Source: Comamonadaceae bacterium (lineage in GTDB: Bacteria; Pseudomonadota; Gammaproteobacteria; Burkholderiales; Burkholderiaceae_C). From it: 32,104 bases of DNA. The notes below the pieces were generated by a model. The model was not told the DNA's origin. It did no database searches and saw nothing but the letters and a program-made list of their open reading frames with translations. A program made the translations under genes and the position numbers. Positions 1 through 8,487 of the stretch are shown here, one piece after another. The stretch is taken from contig CANGPN010000024.1 in NCBI GenBank assembly GCA_947456305.1, positions 1-32,104 on the forward strand. The letters run 5' to 3'. The stretch's first letter is position 1. Each line of letters opens with the position of its first letter.

Positions 1-1
1 C

Positions 2-1195
<1,194 letters not shown>

Positions 1196-1240
1196 TGGCT
1201 GTTGCCTGAGTCAAAGCCCATCGCTTTTGACAAAGACCTT

Positions 1241-1272
1241 AAAACCCCGCGGAGTGATTCGCGGGGTTTTTT
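1241..1272 (+). terminator. Rho-independent terminator of groEL
   Basis: A perfect 10-bp inverted repeat, AAAACCCCGC (1241-1250) and GCGGGGTTTT (1261-1270), encloses a 10-base loop and runs into a T tract (1267-1272). It lies 45 bases downstream of the groEL stop, the expected position for its terminator, and separates groEL from the next gene. Confidence 0.93.
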
Positions 1273-1311
1273 ATTTGTATGCTCAAACTCTTTGTTTGTC
1301 CGACTGTTGCC

Positions 1312-2199
1312 ATGACACGTTTTTTCCAGCTTGCTTTCGCCGCCATTTTTTATATGAATTTGCCGACAGCTGCTGCCGCACCGCAAGCAGCCGCTGACGA
1401 AGCCTTGTTTCGCCTGAGCGACAAGAGCGCCGTGGAGACGCAAACCTTGTTGTCAGACATGCAATCTGCCGATGTGGTGTTGCTGGGCGAAATCCACGAC
1501 AACCCGCGTCACCATGACATACGGGCGCAATTGCTGCGCGAACCCGCCCTGAACCGGCGCAGCCTGGTTGCCGAGCACATGGACGCAGGCCAACAAGTGG
1601 GCGGCGGTGACAAGCTGTTGACGCGTCTGGAGCAAGCCGGTTTTGACGCCAAGGGCTGGCAATGGCCGCTGCACCAGCCCTTGTTTGCCGCAGCTTTGGA
1701 ACAAAATATGGCGGTGTACGGCGGTAATCTGCCGCGCGACCAAACCCGGCCTGTGCTGAAAAGCCGGGGCAACAGCCTGGACCCGGGTTTGCAAACCCTG
1801 CTGCTACACGCGCCTTTGAGCGATGACAATTTGAAAGCCTTGCGCCGTGAGATTGACGAAGGCCATTGCGGCGCCCTGCCAGGCATGATGTTCGAGGGCA
1901 TGATGGCCGTGCAACGCGCGCGTGACGCCGCCATGGCGGATCAACTGATGAAACACCTGCCAGCCGTGCTGGTGTCGGGCAACGGCCACGCCTGGAAGCA
2001 TTTGGGTGTGCCGCATATTCTTGCGGCCAACCGGCCAAACCTGCGCCATATAAGCGTGCTGTTTCTGGAACACGCGGCTTTCTCCGATGCTGCCGCTCAA
2101 GCCGAATGGCTGCAAAGCTGGCAGGGCAAGGCCGACTATGTCTGGCTGACGCCGCCCCTATCTAGGCCGGACCCTTGTCAATCGCTGCAAAAGCCTTAA
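1312..2199 (+). CDS. ChaN family iron-regulated/haem-binding exported protein
   Basis: The protein (295 residues from this start) matches the ChaN/DUF399 family, known from Campylobacter ChaN as haem-binding, iron-regulated surface lipoproteins. Family motifs seen are the strand VVLLGEIHDNPRHH near residues 55-68, which resembles TraB/Tiki-type folds, a central LVAEHMD segment, and SGNGHAWKHLGVP near the C terminus. An upstream in-frame ATG at 1279 exists, but the start at 1312 gives a clean signal peptide (short basic n-region, hydrophobic core FFQLAFAAIFYMNL, AAA cleavage region). No lipobox cysteine is seen, so it may be a soluble periplasmic protein here. No good ribosome-binding site precedes either start. 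A role in haem or iron handling is inferred from the family. Confidence 0.82.
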   Translation: MTRFFQLAFAAIFYMNLPTAAAAPQAAADEALFRLSDKSAVETQTLLSDMQSADVVLLGEIHDNPRHHDIRAQLLREPALNRRSLVAEHMDAGQQVGGGDKLLTRLEQAGFDAKGWQWPLHQPLFAAALEQNMAVYGGNLPRDQTRPVLKSRGNSLDPGLQTLLLHAPLSDDNLKALRREIDEGHCGALPGMMFEGMMAVQRARDAAMADQLMKHLPAVLVSGNGHAWKHLGVPHILAANRPNLRHISVLFLEHAAFSDAAAQAEWLQSWQGKADYVWLTPPLSRPDPCQSLQKP

Positions 2200-2299
2200 A
2201 TACTTTCTGCCGCTAAAACCTTTGAAATCTGCGTTTTTAATAATTTAAAAGTAATATTTAAAGAATTTATCAATTAATATTTGCGTACTTTCAAATTCA
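2200..2299. other. AT-rich intergenic island
   Basis: About 100 bases between the ChaN-like gene and a small ORF. The part from 2230 to 2300 is almost entirely A and T (runs such as TTTTTAATAATTTAAAAG), far from the GC-richer surroundings. Several TTAATA/TAATAT-like hexamers could serve as -10 elements. No clear terminator hairpin is seen. Confidence 0.6.
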
Positions 2300-2521
2300 T
2301 TGAATACGCAATTGAGATCCATTGAGCTACAAGAAATTCGCCCCCGGCATTCGTCTGAGCCGCTGTGGCTGCCCGGCCAACCGGCGACGTCGGACTACCT
2401 GCCGCCGGTCTTGCGGCCAAAGCCAACGCCGGTGACGCGCTGGAACAGTACGCCTGTGCGCCGGGTCAAACACCCGCGCCTGCAGTTCGACAAAGGCTTG
2501 CAAATCGACTTGCTGGCCTGA
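2300..2521 (+). CDS. Small proline-rich protein of unknown function
   Basis: An ORF of 73 residues starting with TTG directly after the AT-rich island. I do not recognise the family. The product is rich in proline and arginine with no membrane segment or signal peptide, and ends in the hydrophobic tail QIDLLA. In favour of coding: third codon positions are strongly G/C, as in neighbouring genes, and the ORF stops just 6 bases before the convergent transaldolase stop, so it fills the gap neatly. Against: the start is TTG, no Shine-Dalgarno sequence is visible, and no in-frame ATG exists. It may be a lineage-specific small protein or an accidental ORF. Confidence 0.4.
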   Translation: MNTQLRSIELQEIRPRHSSEPLWLPGQPATSDYLPPVLRPKPTPVTRWNSTPVRRVKHPRLQFDKGLQIDLLA

Positions 2522-2527
2522 GCCGCA

Positions 2528-3475
2528 TCAAGCCCGGTGCAACAATGCGTCCAGCTTTTGTGCATCCGCACAAAACGCACGTATGCCTTCGGCCAATTTA
2601 TCCCCTGCCATGGCGTCTTCATTCATAGCGAATCTGAATGTCGGCTGGTCTAAGTGCAGCGCAGGCAAGTCCATGAACCCGGCCTGTACAGCGCTCAAGG
2701 CCTGCTGCACCGGTGCCTCGCTGGCTTGCAACTGAGCCAGCAACTCCGGGCTGATGGTCAGCAAATCGCAACCAGACAGCGCAATGATTTGGCCGACATT
2801 GCGAAAACTCGCGCCCATGACTTCGGTGGCAATGCCGTGTTTTTTGTAGTGGTTGTAAATGCGGCGCACGCTTTGCACACCCGGGTCGTTGGCGCCGGCG
2901 TGGGCAGCCTCGTCCCACTGTGCGCCGGCGGATTTTTTGTACCAGTCGTAAATCCGTCCGACAAACGGAGAAATCAGTTTGACACCGGCATCACCGCATG
3001 CCACGGCCTGGGCAAAGGAAAACAGCAAGGTCAAATTGGTATGTATGCCTTGGCGCTCCAATTGTTCGGCGGCTTGAATGCCTTCCCAAGTAGCGGCGAT
3101 TTTGATCAGCACCCGGGCCTTGTCTACGCCTTGCGCTTGGTACATCCCTATGATGCGCTGCGCCCGCGACACGGTGGCCACTGTGTCAAAGCTCAGGCGT
3201 GCATCGACTTCGGTAGAGACTCGCCCGGGGATGATGGTCAATATGTTGCAGCCAAAGCGCACCAGCAAATGGTCCATGACTTCATCGATGGACGCGCCTG
3301 TGTGCTGCGCCAGTGTGTCTTTCAACAACTGCTGGTAGGCCGGCATTTGCACGGCTTTCAGAATCAGCGAGGGATTGGTGGTTGCGTCCTGTGGCTGAAA
3401 GCGGCTGATTTGCTGGAAGTCGCCGGTATCGGCCACCACGGTGGTGAATTGCTTTAATGCATCAAGTTGGTTCAT
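2528..3475 (-). CDS. tal: Transaldolase
   Basis: The 315-residue product matches class I transaldolases (E. coli TalB is 317 residues), which move a dihydroxyacetone unit between sugar phosphates in the non-oxidative pentose phosphate pathway. It opens [20 protein letters not shown] like TalB, carries ATTNPS at residues 31-36 and the Schiff-base lysine in [11 protein letters not shown] (K125, equivalent to TalB K132), plus the conserved Asp16 and a C-terminal helical region. An in-frame ATG 39 bases upstream would add 13 non-conserved residues, so the start at 3475 is preferred. The gene is divergent from the SDR gene at 3550, with about 74 bases between the starts for promoters. Confidence 0.96.
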   Translation of the reverse strand: MNQLDALKQFTTVVADTGDFQQISRFQPQDATTNPSLILKAVQMPAYQQLLKDTLAQHTGASIDEVMDHLLVRFGCNILTIIPGRVSTEVDARLSFDTVATVSRAQRIIGMYQAQGVDKARVLIKIAATWEGIQAAEQLERQGIHTNLTLLFSFAQAVACGDAGVKLISPFVGRIYDWYKKSAGAQWDEAAHAGANDPGVQSVRRIYNHYKKHGIATEVMGASFRNVGQIIALSGCDLLTISPELLAQLQASEAPVQQALSAVQAGFMDLPALHLDQPTFRFAMNEDAMAGDKLAEGIRAFCADAQKLDALLHRA

Positions 3476-3549
3476 CCTAAGATTATCGCCACCAGGTATT
3501 TGTGCTGCTGTCATCGATTCACCGCGTCAATCAGGCTACAGTCCTGCCT

Positions 3550-4464
3550 ATGAAAAATGTTCTCGTTTTAGGTGGTTCAGGTTTTGTCGGCCGCCATGTG
3601 TGCGAGGCGCTTAACCGCGCCGGTATTTATGTGACCGTGGCCACACGCCGCCTGCCCGCGCGCTCGGTGCAAATGCTGCCTTTTGTCACGGTGGTACAAG
3701 CCGATGTCCATGACCCGCAAGCGTTGGCAGCATTGGTGCCAGGCCATGACGCGGTGGTCAATCTGGTCGCCATATTGCACGGCGACCGCGCCTCGTTTGA
3801 CAAAGTCCATGTGCAACTGCCGCGTCAAATCGCACGCGCCTGTATGCAAGCCGGTGTGCGGCGCTTGGTTCACGTCAGCGCGCTAGGCGCTGATCAACAA
3901 GGGCCATCGCTGTACCAACGCAGCAAGGCGCAAGGCGAAGCTGCTTTGCAGTCTGAGGTAGTACACGGTTTGCAATTAAGCGTTCTGCGCCCGAGTGTGA
4001 TTTTTGGCGAAGACGATGCTTTCATCAACCTGTTTGCCCGACTGCAAGCCATCACACCTGTGGTGCCGCTGGCCGGTGCGGCCACCCGGTTTCAACCCGT
4101 GTGGGTGCAGGATGTAGCGCGCGCCGTGCTGTATGCCTTGCTACACCGCGACACCATAGGACAGGTGTATGCATTGGCGGGACCGCAAATTTTCACGCTG
4201 AAGGAACTGGTGCAGCACGCAGGCCGCTGGGGTGGGCATCCGCGCCCAGTGGTCGGCTTGCCCGAGGCCATGGCTTACATGCAGGCTCTGGTGATGGAAA
4301 TGCTGCCCGGTGCTCCGCTGATGAGCCGTGACAACCTGGCGTCCATGCAAGTCGACAATATTCTTTCAGGGGATCTGCCCGGCCTTGACGCTCTCGGTGT
4401 CAGCACTGCCGCCAGGCTGGACAGCGTGTTTGCCTTGCCTCAGCTCACAGCGGATAGCCGCTGA
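3550..4464 (+). CDS. NDUFA9-like atypical SDR, NAD(P)-binding epimerase-type protein
   Basis: The 304-residue product is an extended-type Rossmann protein. It begins MKNVLVLGGSGFVGRHV (glycine motif at residues 8-14) and has SALGA at 110-114 and a YQRSK motif (Y122, K126), followed by a substrate domain with FQPVWVQDVA. This layout matches the complex I NDUFA9-like family of NAD-dependent epimerase/dehydratase proteins common in proteobacteria, whose bacterial role is not settled; the name does not prove a link to NADH dehydrogenase. An upstream ATG at 3502 would add 16 residues before the conserved first strand, so 3550 is chosen. The 3' end overlaps the convergent hydrolase gene by 20 bases. 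Confidence 0.85.
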   Translation: MKNVLVLGGSGFVGRHVCEALNRAGIYVTVATRRLPARSVQMLPFVTVVQADVHDPQALAALVPGHDAVVNLVAILHGDRASFDKVHVQLPRQIARACMQAGVRRLVHVSALGADQQGPSLYQRSKAQGEAALQSEVVHGLQLSVLRPSVIFGEDDAFINLFARLQAITPVVPLAGAATRFQPVWVQDVARAVLYALLHRDTIGQVYALAGPQIFTLKELVQHAGRWGGHPRPVVGLPEAMAYMQALVMEMLPGAPLMSRDNLASMQVDNILSGDLPGLDALGVSTAARLDSVFALPQLTADSR

Positions 4465-5332
4465 TAAACCGCTGTATTTCTTTCAAAGTTTCCTGCGGCT
4501 TTTCTTCAGGGATAAAGTGGCCGCAGGCCAAGGCCTTGCCGCGCACATCGGTGGCGACTTCGCGCCAGTCAGCCAGGCAATCGAACAAGCGTTCGATCAC
4601 GCCGTGTTTGCCCCATAACACCAGCAAAGGCATCTTCAACTTGCGGCGCTTGTCCTGTCTGTCGTGTTGCAAATCAATGCTGCCCGCAGCCCGGTAGTCT
4701 TCGCAACCCGCGTGCACGGCCTTGGGGTCTTGGTATACCTTGACGTATTCAGCCAAAGCCTCTTTGGAAAAAGCCGACAAATCAGGCTTGGATCGCCCGA
4801 CCATGCCCAGTATGTTGAAAGGCACCAGGCCTTGCAACATCTTCTCGGGTATGGGCGCGGGTTGCAGCATCTGAAACCAGTGGTAGTAAGCTGTGGCGAA
4901 TTGCATGTCGGTGCTCTCGAACATCTTCAATGTCGGCGAGATGTCCAGCAAGGTCAATGTCTGCACCCGTTCGCCGTGGTCTTTGGCCAGGCGGTGCGAG
5001 ACGCGCGCGCCGCGGTCGTGCCCGACCAAGTGAAAACGCTCGTGCCCCAGTTTGGCCATGACCTCAACCATGTCCTGCGCCATGGCGCGCTTGGAATAAT
5101 TGGAATGGTCAGGCAGACCTTTGGGTTTGGAAGACCCGCCGTAGCCGCGCAAATCTGCGCACACCACGGTGTAGTGTTTGGCGAGTTGCGGGGCTATCTT
5201 GTGCCAGCACGCCATGGTCTGCGGGTAACCGTGTAACAACAGCAAAGGCTCGCCTTGACCGGCATACACGGTATTGATCACCGCCGACGAGGTACGGATG
5301 CGTTTGTGTGTGAAACCGGGAAAAAGTGTCAT
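4445..5332 (-). CDS. Alpha/beta hydrolase, haloacetate (fluoroacetate) dehalogenase type
   Basis: The 295-residue product closely follows the fluoroacetate dehalogenase/DehH1 group, which hydrolyses haloacetates to glycolate through an aspartyl ester intermediate. All family active-site residues appear in place: oxyanion region HGYPQ (34-38), nucleophile D106 with carboxylate-binding R107 and R110 in GHDRGARVSHR, acid D130 in LLDISP, halide-site pair H151-W152, Y213 in EDYRAAG, and base H272 in CGHFIPEE. Equivalent residues in the Rhodopseudomonas enzyme, from memory, are D110, R111, R114, D134, H155, W156, Y219 and H280. The start at 5332 is preferred over 5347 because a GGA ribosome-binding site precedes it. 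Related hydrolases such as epoxide hydrolases share the fold, so the substrate is inferred. Confidence 0.85.
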   Translation of the reverse strand: MTLFPGFTHKRIRTSSAVINTVYAGQGEPLLLLHGYPQTMACWHKIAPQLAKHYTVVCADLRGYGGSSKPKGLPDHSNYSKRAMAQDMVEVMAKLGHERFHLVGHDRGARVSHRLAKDHGERVQTLTLLDISPTLKMFESTDMQFATAYYHWFQMLQPAPIPEKMLQGLVPFNILGMVGRSKPDLSAFSKEALAEYVKVYQDPKAVHAGCEDYRAAGSIDLQHDRQDKRRKLKMPLLVLWGKHGVIERLFDCLADWREVATDVRGKALACGHFIPEEKPQETLKEIQRFISGYPL

Positions 5333-5448
5333 AGGGTATCCATTCAAAACAGCTGAAAGCGGGTTAGTGCTGCGTCTGAGAAAATTTTATGCCACGCCAG
5401 TCGCTGATTAACATGACACACTGCACGCTTACCAATTGAAAGTCACGC

Positions 5449-5856
5449 ATGAGCACCCTTAAAGCTACCGAACACCCCGAAGAAAACCCGCGCGTCAAAG
5501 CCGTGTTTGATGACATACGGCAAACCCGCAACAGCGATTTCATCAACCACATGTGGACTTACCTGGCGTTTGACCCGGTCTTGCTGGAAAACACCTGGCG
5601 CGAGGTCAAAGCTGTCATGGCCACACCGTCGGCGCTGGACCCCTTGACCAAGGAATTGATTTACATTGCGGTCTCCGTCACCAATGCCTGCGCCTATTGC
5701 ATACATTCGCACACGGCAGCCGCCAATGCCAAGGGCATGAGCACCGCCCAGCACGCCGATTTGCTGCGGGTGATCGCCCTGGCGGGTAAAACCAATCAAC
5801 TCGCCAACGCCATGCAAATGCCAGTGGACAAAGTGTTCAACGCAGACGCGGCATAA
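5449..5856 (+). CDS. AhpD-like carboxymuconolactone decarboxylase family protein
   Basis: The 135-residue product is an all-helical CMD/AhpD-family protein. The signature CAYCIHSH at 81-88 supplies the redox pair C81/C84 and H88 of the CxxCxxxH motif, which in AhpD acts as a peroxidase coupled to thiol reductants. The segment LTKELIYIAVSVTNACAYC is typical of the family. The true reductant and substrate are unknown. The stop codon is only 3 bases before the TTG start of cca, so the two genes are probably co-transcribed. The divergent dehalogenase-type gene begins about 116 bases upstream; that gap has no clear operator. Confidence 0.85.
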   Translation: MSTLKATEHPEENPRVKAVFDDIRQTRNSDFINHMWTYLAFDPVLLENTWREVKAVMATPSALDPLTKELIYIAVSVTNACAYCIHSHTAAANAKGMSTAQHADLLRVIALAGKTNQLANAMQMPVDKVFNADAA

Positions 5857-5859
5857 CAC

Positions 5860-7104
5860 TTGAAAACCTATCTGGTCGGTGGCGCCGTACGCGACAGTTT
5901 GTTAGGCATCGCAGGGTCTGACCGCGACTGGGTGGTGGTCGGCAGCACACCCGAGGCAATGGTGCAATCGGGCTTCACGCCGGTAGGCAAAGACTTTCCG
6001 GTGTTTTTGCACCCGCGCACGCACGAGGAATACGCGCTAGCACGCACCGAGCGCAAAACCGCGCCGGGTTACAAAGGCTTTGTCGTGCACTCCTCGCCAG
6101 AAGTGACATTGGAAGAAGACCTGGCGCGACGCGACCTGAGCATCAATGCCATCGCTCAGGCCGAAGACGGCAGGCTGATAGACCCTTATGGTGGTCAACA
6201 CGACTTGCAACATAAAGTGCTGCGCCATGTCACCGAAGCGTTTCGCGAAGACCCGGTGCGCATACTGCGGGTCGCGCGGTTCGCGGCGCGCTTCCCCGGT
6301 TTCACCGTGGCAGCAGAAACGGTTTTGTTGATGCAAGACATGGTGGCTGCCGGTGAAGTGGATGCCTTGGTCAGCGAGCGGGTTTGGCAAGAGCTATCCA
6401 AAGGCTTGATGTCAGCGCGGCCTTCGCGCATGTTGCAAGTGTTGCGCGACTGCGGTGCCTTGAAAATCTTATTGCCCGAAGTGGACCGTTTGTACGGCGT
6501 GCCGCAACCACCCGAACACCACCCGGAAATCGACACCGGCGTGCATTTGGAAATGGTGCTGGATGAAACCGCCAAAGCGAATGCGCCGCTGGAAGTTCGT
6601 TTTGCTGCACTCTGCCACGACCTGGGCAAAGGCACGACCGCTGCCGACAAACTGCCGCGCCACATCGGGCATGAAGAACGCAGCGTGAAGTTGTTGCGCA
6701 ATCTGTGTGAACGATGGCGTGTGCCGGTGCATTGCAAAGAACTGGCTGATGTGGTGGCTCGCGAACACGGTCACATACACGCATCACAGTCTTTGGGGGC
6801 AGAGGCAGTGTTGCGGCTTTTGAGCAGATGCGACGCACTGCGCCGCCCGGAACGGTTTGCGATGGTGCTGCAAGCATGCGTATGCGATGCACGCGGCCGC
6901 CTGGGTTTGCAAGCTCGCAACTACCCGCAGTCGATGCGATTGCAAGCTTTGTTAAACGCAGCTTTGTCGGTGGACACCGCAGGCATTTCAGCGCAAGCCA
7001 TGCAACAAGGCCTCAGCGGCATGGACGTGGGCAAACGCATAGAACACGCCAGGGTCAAAGCGATTTCTCAGCACGCTGCGTTGCGTACAGATGCAACGGC
7101 TTGA
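5860..7104 (+). CDS. cca: CCA tRNA nucleotidyltransferase (multifunctional, with HD domain)
   Basis: The 414-residue product aligns along its length with E. coli Cca, which adds or repairs the 3' CCA of tRNAs from CTP and ATP without a template. The class II polymerase head is clear: GGAVRD at residues 7-12, catalytic DRD at 21-23, RRD at 90-92 and the EDPVRILRVARFAARF motif near 130-144. The middle has the Cca signature PEIDTGVH and an HD phosphohydrolase motif CHDLGKG (H253-D254), so this is the long form that in E. coli also has phosphatase and phosphodiesterase activity. Translation starts at a TTG 3 bases after the AhpD-like gene. It converges with the end of the efflux operon, with 27 bases between and no clear terminator. 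Confidence 0.96.
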   Translation: MKTYLVGGAVRDSLLGIAGSDRDWVVVGSTPEAMVQSGFTPVGKDFPVFLHPRTHEEYALARTERKTAPGYKGFVVHSSPEVTLEEDLARRDLSINAIAQAEDGRLIDPYGGQHDLQHKVLRHVTEAFREDPVRILRVARFAARFPGFTVAAETVLLMQDMVAAGEVDALVSERVWQELSKGLMSARPSRMLQVLRDCGALKILLPEVDRLYGVPQPPEHHPEIDTGVHLEMVLDETAKANAPLEVRFAALCHDLGKGTTAADKLPRHIGHEERSVKLLRNLCERWRVPVHCKELADVVAREHGHIHASQSLGAEAVLRLLSRCDALRRPERFAMVLQACVCDARGRLGLQARNYPQSMRLQALLNAALSVDTAGISAQAMQQGLSGMDVGKRIEHARVKAISQHAALRTDATA

Positions 7105-7131
7105 TCACTTATTCAAACAAATTCGCAGGCA

Positions 7132-8487
7132 CTAAACACGACCTGCCAGGTTTTTCATCAACTGCGTGACCGCCAGCAAGCGGCGGTTTTGTATATCCAA
7201 CAAACTGCGCTCGGCTGACAAGGCAGCGGTTTGCGCCGTCACCACATTCAAATAGCTGACGGTGCCGGCCGAGTATTGCGCTTCGTTGATGCTGAGGTTG
7301 CGTTTTGCCGCCTGTACCGCTTGGGTTTGTGCTTGTTCTTCTAACTGCAACTGGTAGGTCGCAATCAGGTTGTCTTGAACTTCTTGCAAGCCTTGTAAAA
7401 CGCTTTGTTTGTAAGCGATACCAGCCGCATCCAACGCAGCCAAGGCATCGGCTTGTGCCGCTTTGCGCAAACCGCCGTCAAACAGATTCAAAGCCATGCT
7501 CGGTCCCATGGACCACAACAGGTTGGAAGCGCTGAACAAGGAGGACAGGTTTTGGCTGCTGTAGCCTGAAGTCGCTGTAAAGCTGAAGGTCGGAAAAAAC
7601 GCCGCTTGCGCCGCACCCGCATTGGCCTGGGCTGACAGCACACGTTGCTGAGCGGCACGCACATCGGGTCTGCGCTGCAACAAGGCGGCGGGCACCACCT
7701 CGGGCAAAGCCGGGATTGGCGGCAAAGCGTCGGCGGCCGCCAAGGAAGCTTCACCCGGCGCCTGTCCCAACAATACCGCCAAAGCGTTCAGTAATTGCAA
7801 ACGGCTGCTGCGCACATCAATGAGTTGCGCCTGGGTGGTGCTGAGTTGCAATTGCGCCTGCGCCACATCAGCTGCTGAAACCACACCGGCGTCGTACCGG
7901 TATTGGGTCAGTTGCAAAGCGCGTTCATAAGCGGTTTGCGCCTGTGTCAAGACCCGGACTTGTTGCTCGGCACTGCGTATGGCCACATAGGTTTGCACCA
8001 GGCTGGCTTGGGCCGACAACCTGGCCAGTGCCAGGTCTTCACGGCTGGCCTGTAACCCCGCCTTGGCTGCGGTGGCCAAAGCATCCAGTCGACCCCAGAC
8101 ATCCAGTTCCCAACTGACCGGTGTGGTGACGCTGGTGCTGCTGACGGGATTGCCACCTGCAGACTTGGCGCGTGTGCCGGCGACACCGACTGAAACCGCG
8201 GGAGACAAGCTGCTTTGCGCACTGGCCAGCGCTGCCTGCGCCTGCCTGACTTTGGCCGCCATCAACTGCATATTCAAATTGCCTTGTTCCATTTGCACCA
8301 TCAAGCGGTTGAGCTCGGTGTCGTTGAACAAGGTCCACCATTGCGCGTCTATTTCGGCGCCGGGCTGGGCCTGCATCTCGGGCGTGGGGGGTGCAGCGGG
8401 TAATGTCGCGGGTTTGATCCAACTGCCGCAGGCTGTCAGTATCAGACAAACACTGAGCGACCCCAGCTGATGTATGCGATGGTTCAT
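7132..8487 (-). CDS. RND efflux outer-membrane lipoprotein, NodT/OprM family
   Basis: The 451-residue product is a TolC-type outer-membrane channel. It has a lipoprotein signal with lipobox LTAC (Cys20), then the two alpha-helical repeat halves typical of the family, with motifs such as WWTLFNDTELN, SWELDVWGRLD, LLQRRPDVRAAQQR, TATSGYSSQNLSSLF and NEAQYSAGTVSYLNVVTAQ. It should trimerise in the outer membrane and form the exit duct for the pumps encoded just upstream. Its ATG overlaps the stop of the mdtC-like gene by 4 bases, making it the last gene of the operon. The E. coli mdtABC operon instead relies on TolC encoded elsewhere, so this layout resembles the muxABC-opmB type of Pseudomonas. 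Confidence 0.93.
   Translation of the reverse strand: MNHRIHQLGSLSVCLILTACGSWIKPATLPAAPPTPEMQAQPGAEIDAQWWTLFNDTELNRLMVQMEQGNLNMQLMAAKVRQAQAALASAQSSLSPAVSVGVAGTRAKSAGGNPVSSTSVTTPVSWELDVWGRLDALATAAKAGLQASREDLALARLSAQASLVQTYVAIRSAEQQVRVLTQAQTAYERALQLTQYRYDAGVVSAADVAQAQLQLSTTQAQLIDVRSSRLQLLNALAVLLGQAPGEASLAAADALPPIPALPEVVPAALLQRRPDVRAAQQRVLSAQANAGAAQAAFFPTFSFTATSGYSSQNLSSLFSASNLLWSMGPSMALNLFDGGLRKAAQADALAALDAAGIAYKQSVLQGLQEVQDNLIATYQLQLEEQAQTQAVQAAKRNLSINEAQYSAGTVSYLNVVTAQTAALSAERSLLDIQNRRLLAVTQLMKNLAGRV

Noticed and set aside
2654..3457. 267-codon plus-strand frame
   Set aside because: It is fully antisense to the transaldolase gene, whose active-site motifs are clear.
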